A stretch of DNA of 64,000 bases from Xanthoparmelia taractica (GCA_033085395.1 MU853180.1:248001-312000), one strand, 5' to 3'; shown: positions 23,375 to 36,437, counted from the stretch's first letter. The notes: a model not told the origin generated them from the sequence alone. Numbers and translations are program-made.

Positions 23375-25675
23375 TCATGGGAGCGCATGAACAGTACTAT
23401 CAGTTGGAGTGTGGCTTCCCAAACCCCTTTGCTCCAGGTTCGGGCCTGCCTCCCAGCTGAAAAGTCGTGGTGTATTACGAGGTATGTTTTTGAGGCCATT
23501 CGATCCATTGCTGCTCTTGGAGTTTCCAATCTTCCCCTCATCGCGATCGGCTGGCATATCATTCAGCCCTCTTTGACCGCCCCGGCTCGCTCCAGAATCG
23601 GACCATGCTTCTCGTCTTGCAACTGTAGTCAGAGATGAGAACTCGGGACTCGCTTTTGTCGGCGTGACTGGGCTGACGATATAGGTGGGCGAAATATCTT
23701 TACTGGATCTTTTGCTCGGACTGTTGCTTGGGCTGCTGATCCCTGCGCTAGTTTGCGTATTTTGCCGATTTAGGCCATGTAAATCCCTGAGAAGCTTGAC
23801 TGGAGCGGAGGCCGAGTCAATGAGCCGATTCTTTGATGCTGTCTTAGGTTCATAGTATCCACAAGCACTTGGACAGTATGGCAGCTCGACTGGCTTGTCT
23901 GGATCGTGGCCGATAGCATTGATCGCTTTCTTGGTACTCGTACAATCAGCTTTGATATATTCTGGCGTGTCAGGTTCACTTCCTTCAAGCTCGCTCTGAG
24001 ATGACTTCGCCGGCAGCTCCATGCATTCCCGGCCGGTAGGAGCCTCGAAAGCGAATCTGTTCGATCCGCCGATCTCTGTCGGAGTTTCAGGTTTTGGTAG
24101 ATTGAAGAGCCATCTGAGAAACCTGCTTTTCGATGTCTTCTTCGTGCGCTGATCTTCACCTTGCTGTTCTCTGAGGTAGCCATGGTTCAATTTACCCCGT
24201 CGAAAGCGCCCGCAAAGTACGATCAGAAAGATCGAAGAGACAAGAGCAATAGCGGCACCAACGGCCACACCGGCTATCCCAGCTTGGCTCAATGTCGGCT
24301 CCGAACGTGCAACTTCTGGTCCCGTGAATGTGCTATTCTTGGGCCTGGTGATAGAGATCAAATTCGTATCTGCTAAAGCGTTTGGGGAAAAGGTCGCCTG
24401 GAAAATCGAAAAATTGCTGCGCTCGTAGTCCACTTTGAGATAGATTTCTTGTAAGAAGACCCTTCCAAGGGTGTATTGTTTAGTATTCGCAGCTTTTCTA
24501 AGTGGGAAGTAATTTGTGGGAGGCGAAGACTGGGTCGCCTTCAAGCCAGGGTATGGATAAGAAAGTTGCAAGTCGAAAGCCTCGTACGGCAGAGAGAGTG
24601 ATACTGAGTTCGAAGACCCTGGGAGATCCGAAACACCGAACTGGAACGTCATATTCCAGTCGACCAGCAATTTATGTCTGGTAGAGTTAGAGTCGAAAGT
24701 ATATAACTGGACAGCATCATCGTAAGTAAGACCGAGTGCCTTTTCGAATTCCAAACACACTGCCTCGGGTAACCAGAGGAACGGCGTCGATGAATCTATC
24801 GTGAATAGATTCGCTTCATCAGAACCGAGCAGTTTCAGCGGGTTGCTAGGCCATCCAACGCTGACGCTGGAAGACGGAAGTGGTTGGGCCGTCACGGCGA
24901 TCTCATTGAGCGCGACGACTGGGTTCTTGTTAGGGTCAAGGTCGAACGTTTTACTGTGAGGCTCAAATCGGTTGGCATCGAACCCCCCCAGTACCAATGA
25001 CGCAGGGACGCTTTTCAGGCCTGATTCCATCAACATCCGGTCGTTCTAGCATTGCAGCCTATTTCAGAACTTACGATAGTAGGCACCGGCGGTGTAGCCG
25101 TAACTATGACTTGGAATCAAGCTCATCGTCTCTACCATACTATCAAGAAAAGTTGGCTTGTCCGCAGAGGTAAAATTAGTTGGCTCGACTCCAAGGCCGA
25201 AGAAACCAAGCCAGTAATTCGTAGAATTAATGACGCCGACGACCTGCGAGGGTACCGAGACACTGTCGCTTATAGATATGTTATCAAAGCCGTATATTCC
25301 ATTTCCACTGAAGCCAAGCTGGGGGTCGAGCCCCAACACAAACGGACCTTGATTGACCCAGGTGTTGGATTCGTTAGATTGGAAAACGCCACCTCGCTTG
25401 GTCAGACATTCAATGGTACCGTCGCAGCCTCCATTTCCAACGACCCAAGTCTCCTGGCTGGCGGTACTGACCAAAAGATCGACCCATTGTGGTGGTGTTC
25501 CTACCCTGACTGATACAGGGCTCCAATTGCCATCGTACCCAAACCAGTCGGTCCTTACCGGTATTGACAGTGGTGAGGGCTTTGCTGCAGCCGTGGTGAG
25601 AGCAGCAGAATTCACGCATATGGTCGTCAGAAGTATGGGAAGCAAGTTATTGCTACCCCATTTCGGCATCGCCAT
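23375..25675 (-). CDS. Membrane-anchored aspartic-protease-like protein lacking the first catalytic Asp
   Basis: Exon 1 (25675-25075) and exon 2 (25020-23375) encode 748 aa; the acceptor GGAATCAG restores the frame as TAGAYYRLKSVPASLVLGGF. Signal peptide around residues 1-25 (LLPILLTTICVNSAAL). The peptidase A1 fold is recognisable: VRVGTPPQWVDLLVSTASQE in place of the usual VDTGS motif, LTKRGGVFQSNESNTW, and FTIDSSTPFLWLP where the second DTG motif should be. Thus the first catalytic Asp is Ser/absent and the second is DSS. A transmembrane helix follows (AGIAGVAVGAAIALVSSIFL) with a basic stop-transfer (CGRFRRGKL) and a long disordered cytoplasmic tail of about 270 aa. It probably acts as a non-catalytic cell-surface sensor or scaffold (inference). 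Confidence 0.85.
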
Positions 25676-27173
25676 CGTTCTCGGAAATACAAGACAGCAA
25701 TGACAACGCACCTCAACATGAATCTGCGCCTAACGTGGAAGCAGTCGACAGATGACAGTATGAGATTGAGCAATATATCAGACGTTAGACTAGGCAAGCG
25801 TGGGAAGTGTTTCACGTATAGCGATGAAGCAGTAAGTCAGATAGGAATATGCACAACACATACACTAATTGATACGCGGGGACGCGTAAGGAGGAGAGGG
25901 AGGAGTAGGCGGGGACAGCAAATGACTATTAGGAAAATCTGAACAGATCTCGATACTGCGTACACTCTACCGTCCACGTCGGATCTAGACACGTAATTAA
26001 GGGGCTTGCAGCGTGCACAGACGGTCGATAAGATTCTGGGCTGGAGGGTTGCATCAGGCATGCTCCCAGCGAGACCACATAGACCAGCCAAACCAGGATT
26101 TGGAGAATCCGGTACACAGCTGTACACCCGGCAGGAGCGCTATAAACGAAATGAGTGGTGCCTTCTGAGACATCCTGTTTGAGATGGGCAATGGCATGTA
26201 TAGCTGTGGGCCGTCGCTTGTTCGCCTAAAGAAGCCGTTTGAGGATTGAAGGCGCTAATCCCTTCTCGGCCTCGTAGGGCTGGCCGCGAATAGCCTCGCC
26301 CGCTACTTTTCTAAGCGCAGAAGCTCTGTTGGACTACCTTAGGGATCTACCTCGGGACTATCCATCGGACCAGCCACAACGAGAGTTGATACAAAACAGT
26401 AAGAGACTCCGAAAAAAGTCGTCCAAAGTCTGACCTTGAGGTCGTATTCGAGGACCCGAGGCTGTCGACGATGGGCCTGATCGAATTTTGGGCCCTGGAA
26501 CACCCGAAGGCTGGTGTCTTTCCGGATATAAAGAATGCAGCTGCTACTGCGTCAAAGATTCGCATGACATCAAGGCGTTTCAATTGGACAAGCCTCCTAA
26601 TTTTGAGGCTGATGGCCATCCGTCCCATGAGCGCTATCACCATCACTTCCGCGTTGTAATCTCATTCGCGCTCTTCCCAAATGAAACTTTCTTCCATAAT
26701 TCTCCTAGCCTTTTTTGGGGGGAAAAAAGTCACTCACTAGCATCGTGATATGGAAACGAAGAAGCGTATAGCGTTTACTGCGAGGCTCAGAGTGTACCAT
26801 TAGAGCAATTGAGTCTTGCTGGGCGAGAAGGGCCGATATCCTGGGCATAATTATGACATTCACTAGTGGAGATACTGCCATGACAGTGTCGGGAGATAAC
26901 ATACATACGCGAGTATGGCGCCGGGCGGGGAAGCCAGATCCTTTAATTCTCCTCGTGGCCCAAGAACCTCTTTGTTGCGCATCTGTAAAGCTTCCCTTGT
27001 CACTCTTCACAGTCTGTCGTTCAGAACAGTTCGGTTGACTCTCCATTCCTCGAATCGTCTGTCGTTACCATACGCACGTTATGTTATTCAGTTCTCTCTG
27101 CTTGTAATGTTCTTTGATTTCTCTCTTTTTGGGATGACTTTTACGCATCCGCCCAGGGCTTTTATTGCACACG
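25676..27173. other. Divergent intergenic region
   Basis: About 1.5 kb between the protease-like gene and the GPI-anchored protein gene, transcribed away from each other. Around 26435-26660 two overlapping plus frames look somewhat protein-like (RLSTMGLIEFWALEHPKAG; PPNFEADGHPSHERYHHHF) but neither has a start, splice sites or a recognisable family. A decayed fragment is possible. Confidence 0.4.
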
Positions 27174-30100
27174 ATGGTCCTGCGCCAGCTGCTCGGAGTT
27201 TATTGCCTTGCAGTCTACTTTCTAATGTATTCTGTTGGCGTATATGGAGTTCCGAATCATTCCAGAGGTGAGCCTCCTTTGATGACGCATTCGTTGAAAA
27301 GCTGATCGACCTAGAACTTCACGTAGAGCACCAGCGTTCATTTTGGAATTCCACAGGTCACACTGGTTCAGGCGTCAGCTCCGCTACAATACCGTCGAGG
27401 CAAAGTACCCCGAGTTTCAAAGAAATTCCGGCTCCGCAGACGCCTTCATCAAGCAATCCACCACATGAAAAAGCTGGTGCTTTTTTGTTCGAGCGTCCTC
27501 GGCCGCTTCCAGTAAATGTTCTTGGGAACAATGCCACCCTTCCTGTGGATATCTTACTTTCAAGCTCGAGGGCCAATACAAAAGCAACCGGGGCAGGGTC
27601 TTTGGATTCTACAGATAGCTTTGATCACGTACGAGGCACAAGTCACAGGAGTTCATATGCATCTCAAAGCGGATCAGCTTCTCCTTCGGCTTATAATGAC
27701 GATACACAAGTCATTAAGCCGTCTGATTCCCGGTCAAATCTTGCTCTGGCGAGCGGGCGCAATGAATCTTCGGTTCCGAATTGTTCTCCTGAAAATTCAA
27801 TCGCAAATCTTGCATCGGCAAGCCGGAGACCTATGGCTGCAGCATCAGGCGCCAGAGAAAGTCCGATGCTTGCAGAATATCAAGACTCAATAAAGAATAG
27901 AAATAATAGTAGGACCAGACTATCTCCATGGTTCAGACCAAGACCCATTGGCATTCGCCCAGTCCGTTTCCCTTTTTCAAGGATCAAGTCTTCCGGCATC
28001 CCCGGAGCAATCGTCCCAATGCAATCTTTGGCAACAGCAACAGGAAGCGACGGCTTCTCGTCAGCCACCTTCAACTTATCATCCTTGAGAAACGGAGAAA
28101 GCTCGGCACTGAGCAATGATCTGGTTTCCACGACTGGGAACCGGACCCGAGGCAGGATTCGAGAAGGACTAAAGTACCACATACCTTCAGTCGGCCTCTC
28201 ACTGTCTGGCTTCAACGGTTCGCTATTTAATCAAGGCGCGATTTTTGGAGGCCTAAATGCCACGAATTGTTCAGGTCTTGTCACGAGTACTGCACACGTC
28301 ATCTACGAAGTGATTACTTCTACAGTTCTGATCAATGAGACTATAACGCTGGGTCCAAACGCTACCACACCGCTTCCAGTATTTTTTACTCCACCGCCGG
28401 CTTGTCAGGTTATCACCGCACCATGCAAAGAGGAATATTGCCCTTCAGAGTATGCTGGGCCATATTTGCCAAAAATTCCTAAGGCGCCGTACACAGCATC
28501 CACGACTACAAGTACGCTCCTTGTCACCAAAAAATCCGCTGCCATTGTGCAGCAACTGTCTGCAGTGGGTAACCTGTTCGGGCCAACTCTCCCAGCGGTA
28601 CCGGCTCAGCCAAATTCGGATGGCCAGCAGGTTGCCGGACAGAATTCTGGATCGTCCAGCCCTAATATGTCTACACAATCTGACGACTCCAGCTCACCAG
28701 AGCCTGTCGTCGACGGTCAGGTCCCCAACAAATCCATACCGCAGCAAAATCCGACGAATGGCAACTCCCAGTCGACATCTCCCAATAGCCAGAATTCGGA
28801 CTCGCAAAAGCCAGCCGCAGGATCCAGTGGAAGCCAGTCTACTAGGATCGATGATCAGACAGTCTCGAACGGGAATGAACCTAATGAAGTTGCTTCGAAT
28901 GATGCAGCTACTTCGAATCATGGGGACATTGTTAGCATCGGCGACGCGTCGGGCAATAGAGATACTTCGAGCAGTGAAGGAGGTTCCTCGAGCAATGGAG
29001 CGGCGTCGAACAATGCGAAAGGCTCGAGTAACGGAGATGGTCCCGAGCCAGAAGGCGGAAGCAGTGCTGGCTCACCAGGAACCCAATACGTCCCAAGTTT
29101 GGTTATGGCTGGCAATCTACCGGTCTCCATCGTTAGCAACGCCGTAATTGTCGGCTCTCACACGGTCAAAGCTGGATCCCCGCCGACTACCGTCGTGGCC
29201 AAGGGTCAAACCATAGCTATTCAGCCCTCTCTAATCGTGGCTCAAGGAAAGTCAATTCCTATAAAAGCAGCATCCCCTCCTCCACCGGCGCACACTGCGA
29301 CAATAGGCAATGTTCCAGTTGTGCTGCGGCCTCAAGATGTTGCAATTGGCTCGAAAACATTCAGGCACGGGTCATCGCCGACATCGGTCATTCATAACGG
29401 CCAGACTTACAGCTGGGATGCTAGCCACTTACTTGGTGCGGGCGCAACGGTGGCTTTTCCATCGGTGGACACCTCTGCTCCGCGCGTGACCGCTGGGGGT
29501 CAGGAATTCTCTGTGTTTCCATCACAGCTCAAAGCACCGGGAAGAAACATACCTCTACCTAACACCGCAACGGCATCTCCCTTCGTGTACAAAGGGCAGA
29601 CTTTCTCGGTCAATCCTTCACAAATTATCGCTCCTGACACAAGTATTACACTACCTCCGGCTGAGAGGGTAACACCGTTCGTCTACATCGATCACAGTGT
29701 TTCCGTAGATGCTTCACGATTCATGGCTCGATTGACGACTATACCCTTGTCTTCTGGGTCCGGAATTGTCACCTACAATAGGCAGACCCTTACTATCAAG
29801 CCGTCCAAAATCATTGGCCCTAGTACGACTATTACACTTTCAGCGCGAGATCGTAGTGCTGCATCACCCACGGCCGTCACTACTGGAGGTCTCACATTCT
29901 CAATAGGGCCTTCGGCTGCGGTGGTAGGATCTTCAACCTATTCTTTTGTTCCTGGGAAGGCTCCCGCAACTATTGTGACCCATGGCGAGGCAGTCCTCGT
30001 GGGGACTAATGGCGTACAGTTCAGAAACGTTCACGTTCCAGTACCTACAATGACTCCTAGCTTTTCAGCCATTACTCAAGGAGATCTAGCCTTTTCAATC

Positions 30101-31024
30101 GCTCCCTCAGAGGTGGTCGTTGGTAGTCATACTGCTACTATCTATTCTGACATGACTCCGATCACTACAGTTGTCAATGGTCACAGCATAAGCATTGGCC
30201 CCAAGGGCATAGGCCTTGCCAGCACCACAATACCTCTTCCAATGCCCAAGCCAAGCTTCTCAACGGCCACCAAGGGCGACATCACATTCTCCATTGCTCC
30301 TTCGGAGGTAGTTGTTAAAGACAAAACATATTCTATTGCATCAAATAAGGCACCCGTTACGACAGCGATCGATGGCCAAAGATTGACCATTGGACCCAAA
30401 GGCATCCATATTGAAGGTACTACCGTCAATTTACCAGCCATCCAAACACCAATAAGCGTAATAGCCGCAGACCTTGATTTCTTCGTTGGATCCACAGACG
30501 CAGTAATAAGCGGCACTACCTATGCCATCGGAAACGGAGCAGTATTCCAAACAGTCGTGGTGGGTTCTCAAACTTTAAGGATAGGGAGTGCTGGCGTTGT
30601 GCTTCCGTCTACTACCATAGCTCCTGAGCAGACACCCGTAGCTGTGACAACGGTTGGCCTGACTTGCTTAATGGACTCTACCGAGGTGGTGATTAATGGT
30701 ACAACGTACGCTATTGGAAGCGGTGCTGTGGCTAAAACCGTAATAAGAGGGTCAACAACCATCATATTGGGAACAGATGGACTGGCATTGCCGTCGACGA
30801 CGATCAGACCTTGGTCTAATGCGGCGCAGACAAACTTCTCCTCTGTTTCTGGGACATCTGGCGCCTTCTCTGCTGCCACTGTAACTAGACTTTTGACGCC
30901 GATAGTCACAGGCAGGGAGGGCGACAAGAAGCATGCGGCAGGAACCTCGAAGAGAATTTCCAACAGCAGTGCAGTTCTGGGTCTCCTGCTTGGGACATTA
31001 ATGATAGGCCTGAGGTTGCTTTAG
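27174..31024 (+). CDS. Large GPI-anchored, repeat-containing cell-surface protein
   Basis: Exon 1 (27174-27267) encodes a signal peptide (MVLRQLLGVYCLAVYFLMYS) and splices in phase to exon 2 (27357-31024), giving 1253 aa. Residues up to about 600 are S/N/G/T-rich and low-complexity with N-glycosylation sequons. From about residue 610 to 1190 there are roughly ten diverged repeats of 50-70 aa built around a beta-rich core: LTFSIGPSAAVVGSSTYSF, LAFSIAPSEVVVGSHTATI, ITFSIAPSEVVVKDKTYSI, LDFFVGSTDAVISGTTYAI, each ending near STTIPLP or STTIAP. The C-terminus (KRISNSSAVLGLLLGTLMIG then LRLL) is a GPI-attachment signal. It is likely a wall- or membrane-bound glycoprotein, perhaps adhesive; no enzymatic domain is seen. 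Confidence 0.87.
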
Positions 31025-31309
31025 AACTGTATGTTACAGATATGGTTCTAATCAATAATATCTCACTATGTGCTATGGATGTGCCGATTGCTTTACATGA
31101 AACACCGTAAATGGCGTAAACCAGTACGGTACAATATATTACTCGAACAACATTTCTTTGAATGTCAGCGGTACCTAAATTTGCATCACCAATTTATTGT
31201 GAGGTACAAACAATAACGCGTTCGCACTTATTAGCCAACATCTTTCGACGAGACTGACCAAGATCTGGCTCAGTCCTTTTGAACGCTCCCTTACGCCGTC
31301 AATTTTTAT

Positions 31310-34300
31310 ATGCAACCAGAGCCCAACGAAACTTCCCAGAAAATTTCGCTACCGAAAAGCTCCCAAGAGGACACACAAGACAGCCAACATGGATTCCATG
31401 GGTCAGATGAACGCCTTTCCCGCCAGCTTTATGCTGGCCAAGGGAGGGCGAAACCGTGGCGTTCCGCCAGCGATACGAGCTCATCCGGATCTTCTGCTGG
31501 AAGCCCTAACGATGCACGGGAAAGACCATTGCGGCGATTGAGCCCGCCCCCGAGGCAGAAGAGCAGGTCACCTGTCGACCGCATCATCGAACATGAGAAA
31601 GATTTGTCGTATCTGCCGAACAAGAGGATTGAAAGTCATACTTTCACTGTTGTTCAGAGGGGCAAAAATCTTGGCTCCAATCAACTTGCGATTGAAGATT
31701 TCCCTAACGGTTCGCACACCACTTTTGCTTCGTTGCGACAATGACTGATGTCCCTACAGAGGTCTTGACTCATATTCTATCTCACTTACCTCCATCGTCA
31801 TTGTCAGACGTCTCCCTTGTATCACGACGGTTCCATCAACTGGTGACCACACCCCACGCCTGGAGGATCGCCTTCGCACGCTTCTTCCCTGGAGCCGAGG
31901 CATTGAGTATACTGGATACAACTTCGGAGCTGTCAGAAGATGGTGAGATACGCTCGGAAAGACGATGGTTTACTCGCTTGACAGCTCATGCATCGTGGCG
32001 CAGCGAATATATCTTGCGCACCCGGCTACTTCGGTCGATAGGTCGAGGCAAACCTGCGGAATCCTCGGCGCCAGCTGCTTCTGGATCTTCGCGAGCTGGT
32101 ATAGGCAGCCATGGTAACGCCCACGTTACCTACAATTCTGGTCTAATTACGCTTGTTGACCACCTACAAGCCACTTTTGGGACTGGATTCAATAAAAGAC
32201 TACCTCGCTTCATACACGGAGCCAGCGACGTTGGCATGGCTTCTTCTAGCGACCCTAGGGCGAGCAAAGTTGATGCATGGGGGTTCTCCGATTCACTCAT
32301 TACTCGGCAATTTGAGGACGTCCATCCTGGCGACGCCCCGTATGGTCTTGGCGCTGGTGAGGTGGTTGGCTTGCCAAACACCATGGATATAAGTCAGCCA
32401 TTCGGAATGATCTATGCAGAGGGTTTACCTGGTGGGAGGGTCTACTACAGGTCCATCGAAGAAAAGCGAGGTCGTGACCTGGCCTGCCACTTGGACTTTT
32501 CGATGCCAGAACTTGGCATCCCGGCCATTGTGCCAACCGAGTCTATTTGCTCAGTTTGGATTGCTAAAACACCCAATGTGCCAGATTTGTCTGAAGGGAT
32601 TGTTGGCTTGCTAGTAGGTTCTTCAAGCGGACTCGTCTCTGCATATTCCTTGGGAACGAACGCTCTGCGTGAAAGACGCCTCGAACGTGGCGAATTGACC
32701 ACTCGTTGGGTGCTAAGCCCGGGAGTGCCTATCATTGCTATAGCGGTCGACGAGAACTTCTCTCGTGAGCGCCAATTGCTCGATCGTATCTGGGCCGTTG
32801 CACTCAATGCACTTGGGGAGGTCTTCTTCCTCAGCGACTTTCCTGTTCGTCCTGCTTTGGACCGCGCACTGAGACTCGATAAAGCACGTCTTGAGCGACT
32901 GGCCTGGAAGACCGGACGCACGGTCCACTGGACGCTGATGGAACCGACTAGGCGCGTTGCTAGGCCTCATCCTTTCGACAGATATGAAGTCGATGGTAGC
33001 TACTCACCGAGGACCTCTTGGGACGGAACCTGTCTTAGCAAAGAACAGATTGCCGCTGAAACTGATGAGATCAATGTCTTTCTTCAGAAGAAGCCAAAGG
33101 ACTTCCGTACTGTCTGCCAAGGCTGGGACATGCGTAGGCGTATGGAGGTTGACTTCGCAGCAGGTGACAAGGATGGACTCGGCGAGGGCGTACTTGTGAT
33201 AGGCTACGGATTGGACGAGGGACAGCAAGCTGCGATCAAGCGTTATACACGCTGCAAGGTGAAAGAAACTTTGGAGGAGGATCTGGCTCGCACAGGCTCT
33301 TCCAAGCTTGTTGTTCATGGAGATGCCAGCTACGGTTCAATCTTTGGCGCTAACAATCCTCTGATCAACGAGCAACCTACCTGGTCTTTCAAAGACAGAG
33401 CCATCTCACGGGACACTTCTGCGAGTCCATCAGACTCCGGGCTGAGGACACATATGATTGAAGAATGGCGCACATCGGTTTTCCTCTTTGGAGGCCTAAA
33501 GTCACCACAGATAAGCACTACAGCCATTGACATGTCTTGTTTCGCTATGTTGACGGCTACTGAAGATCCGACACTCGACGCAAGTGGATTTTCAGCAGCT
33601 TCATCTCCATTGTCATCTCCTAACATGAAGATGTCATTGCACTCATTGAGCGATGTTCCCGGCCAACGTGCGCGACTTTTTGCCGTAGGTACACAGACTG
33701 GCACCATCATTATTTGGAATGCACGAGCTCCTGTCGCTCGCAATACCATCTTGGAGAACAATATCAAGCCCTTACGGATCATCTACACTGACTCTCCGCA
33801 GATCTCCTGCCTGGCCTTAAGTTCCCTCTACCTCGTACATGGCGGGAACGACGGTCTGGTACAGGCATGGGATCCTCTCGCTTCAACCCCGGACCCCATT
33901 CGTACGCTCAATTCTCGGTTCTCTTCCCGTGCACGACGTCGCCTCATCCAAGCTGAAGCATCTCCTGTTGGCGTGGGGATCAACCTCTTCGCAGCAGGGG
34001 CCATCTGTTTGGATCCCGACCCAACTGTCCTTCGCGGCATGGTCTCACTTGGCTCGCACTTACGCTATTGGGGCTATAGTTCTCAAGCAGTAGACCAGTA
34101 CAAAGGCAACAAACGCCGCCTCCGCCGTTCGGAACGTGGCAGCAACCAAGGCGGTGACCGCTTTTCCGGCACCGGCAGAGGAGGGCTCAAGGACTACATC
34201 GCTAACGAAAAGCAAGAGCTTGAGCGCGAAAAGCGAAACAAGTGCGAAGAAGAGAAAAGGCTTGCCGGCAGATTCGGGGTAGACCTTTTGGGACCTGGCG

Positions 34301-34770
34301 CCAGTGAAGATGAGGTTCTAGCTTATGCTACGATGTTGAGCGAAGAGAGCGCGCAGAGTGACCAATTGAGGAGGAAGAGTGCGAGTGATGGCGAGAGCAG
34401 CGACACAATTACCGAAGAGGCTGTGGCTCCGCTGGTCTTGTCAGCTGCACAGGATGATGTCTACGACGACGATGACATGGCAGAAGCTATCCGTCTGAGT
34501 TTGCAGGAGAACAGCAACGCATCACTCAATGCAATGAGCAATGCGGATCCTCGCGATATTCCAGTCAAGTACGCCAAAATCAAGAAGAAAAAGACATCAC
34601 CTTCCGGCTCGCCTACAAGATCTAAAGAATTTGGCTCGTCGCCTAAGGCAAACAAGGTGTCCCACGTGTCAGACCCCGAGCTGGATGACCTCAATTTCGC
34701 CTTACAACTAAGTCAGGCCGAAGAGGACAGCCGCGCGCAGACCGGGAAGGGTAAAGGGAGAGCCTTCTGA
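31310..34770 (+). CDS. F-box / WD40-like / UIM protein (Ufo1-like SCF subunit)
   Basis: Exon 1 (31310-31709) and exon 2 (31760-34770) join through a 50-nt intron with donor GTTCGC and acceptor CCTACAG, giving 1136 aa and an intact F-box: LAIEDFPNEVLTHILSHLPP, then LSDVSLVSRRFHQLVTTPHA. Unspliced, the two frames overlap by ATGA (31741-31744), which could mislead annotation into two genes. The middle contains WD40-like beta-propeller segments (ARLFAVGTQTGTIIIWNARA; LYLVHGGNDGLVQAWDPLAS). The C-terminus has ubiquitin-interacting motifs (DDMAEAIRLSLQENS; LDDLNFALQLSQAEED). F-box plus propeller plus UIMs is the yeast Ufo1 layout, an SCF substrate receptor. The N-terminal 130 residues are disordered. 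Confidence 0.9.
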
Positions 34771-35011
34771 ACCCAACACAGTATCTGCACTATTACCAAA
34801 AATTTTCAATTCAGCACACGAGAAGCGTTTCGGGCCTATGGATCTATCACTTTAATAACCACTGTTTGTCATTGCTTAGCAGCTCATCTGCTGCCTCTGT
34901 GTTCCTACATGTATGTGTTGTTCCTTTTCGCCCTCATTATCGGTATTATAGCTTCATAGCCTCATAACTTCCTCATCTTGGAAAACAAATCTTGACTTGC
35001 AAGCGAGTGCC

Positions 35012-36008
35012 TCACTTCCTCAGAACGACGCTGCCATCATCCTGTGTCACCCTGACTGCCACACTGCCGTCTCCCATTCCGAAGTACGCTGCGATGGGCT
35101 TTTGGCCTCCAGCGATCTTCCCACTTGCCTTGGCTTGCAGTCCATTCTCTCCTACAAATAGACCTACACTCAGAACTCCCTCAATGGCTTTGATCACTTT
35201 CGCTAATGCCTGCACTTCCCACTGGCCATCCTCTCCCTGCCCCTTAAGCTCCTTAATTCCCTGCTTGGCTGCTTGCGCAATGTCAGTGTTGAGAAGTAAA
35301 GAGGGAAACGGCGCGTCGACGATGAAGTTATCCTGATCTGTTTTGATAGGCCCAGCCTTCTGAATATGCCCCTCTCTGACAAACGGAGCAGAGGAGCCGA
35401 GTTTCTTCAGAGCAGAGATTACAGTCGTCACAGCCAGCGGCTCCACTTCTATAGGAATGGTAGGCCAATTCGTCAATAAGCGGGGTTGGAGTTTGCGATG
35501 GTCGGCCACACAAATGAACTTCGAGGCTTGAGTCGCTACCAGCTTTTCCTGGTAGAGACAGGCACCACCACCTTTAATGCAGTTAAGATCCTCGTCTATT
35601 TCATCAGCGCCGTCAAAGGCGACGTCGATCAGAGTGTCGGCTGGTAGGGAGTCGAATTTAAAGTCTTTGAGGCCGGCTTTGAGTATCACCTAATCATTGC
35701 CACTCAGCTTCCTCACTGGCAGCGAACCGTGAGGACACTACCATACGTACTTGCCGCGATTGGTATCCTGTGGGCACAAAATGGATGTTTTGTATGCGGG
35801 GATCTTTGAGCTCCTTTATGGCTTCGACGACGTAGACTATGGTGGTCCCAGAGCCGATGCCGACATATCGGGCTTCAGGATCAAAATGCTCCTTTACTGC
35901 TAACTGTGCGGCAGCACGTTTGGCGGACTCAATGGCGGAGAGTTCGATTGCGGCGGAGGTAGACTTGGTGGGAAGAGGTGCGTCGGAGACAGGCTTTGGG
36001 AAGTCCAT
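35012..36008 (-). CDS. RKI1: Ribose-5-phosphate isomerase A
   Basis: Catalyses ribose 5-phosphate to ribulose 5-phosphate interconversion in the non-oxidative pentose phosphate pathway (cytosol). Exon 1 (36008-35751) and exon 2 (35689-35012) give 311 aa. Visible motifs: RYVGIGSGTTIVYVVEAIKE (phosphate-binding loop), FVPTGYQSRQ at the splice junction, DVAFDGADEIDEDLNCIKGG (catalytic Asp residues), and the Lys/Glu-rich loop GGACLYQEKLVATQASKFIC. The N-terminal 40 residues (MDFPKPVSDAPLPTKSTSAA) extend beyond the bacterial length, as in other fungi. The frame stays open further upstream and a longer form starting near 36165 cannot be excluded. Divergent from ULA1. Confidence 0.95.
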
Positions 36009-36437
36009 TGCATGGGAGAGAAGGTGAGATCTGGTCAATGAGGTACTCCTTAGTTGCGTCAGCGATGATCTTATGGGGAAGCGGAGGTTGTACCAAGGAT
36101 ATGGGATGAATCGAGCGGTTATACCTTAGAAGGCGGCGGGAGTGAGCGGTAATCTTTTTCAGCATCGGCTTGTACCTTATTCATGGTATCAGACGAAAGA
36201 TCGAGCCTAGGACAATGAAGTGCAATTGAGTAGCAGTAGTAGTGCTCAGTGGAAGCTCAACGTTATAGCAGAATATTGTCTGCCAGGCATTTTGATCTGC
36301 CCATACATAGGTGACTCCAATATCTTCAACCGAGTATAATTCACTGTAGCTACCCAGAGCTTAAAACCAGCCAACGGTCAAAGCAGTTCCACCAGCTCTA
36401 CAGACATGTTACAAGTCTCCTAGTTCACCGACACACA
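36009..36437. promoter_or_regulatory. Divergent promoter region, RKI1 / ULA1
   Basis: A 429-bp gap between divergent housekeeping genes. A minus-strand frame (36165-35929) overlaps the RKI1 start but is in a different frame and lacks support. No individual site can be assigned by eye. Confidence 0.4.

Noticed and set aside
35929..36165. Minus frame that might give RKI1 a mitochondrial-like extension (MLKKITAHSRRLLRYNRS)
   Set aside because: It is in a different reading frame from the isomerase, and no splice pair was found that joins it without losing the conserved start region.
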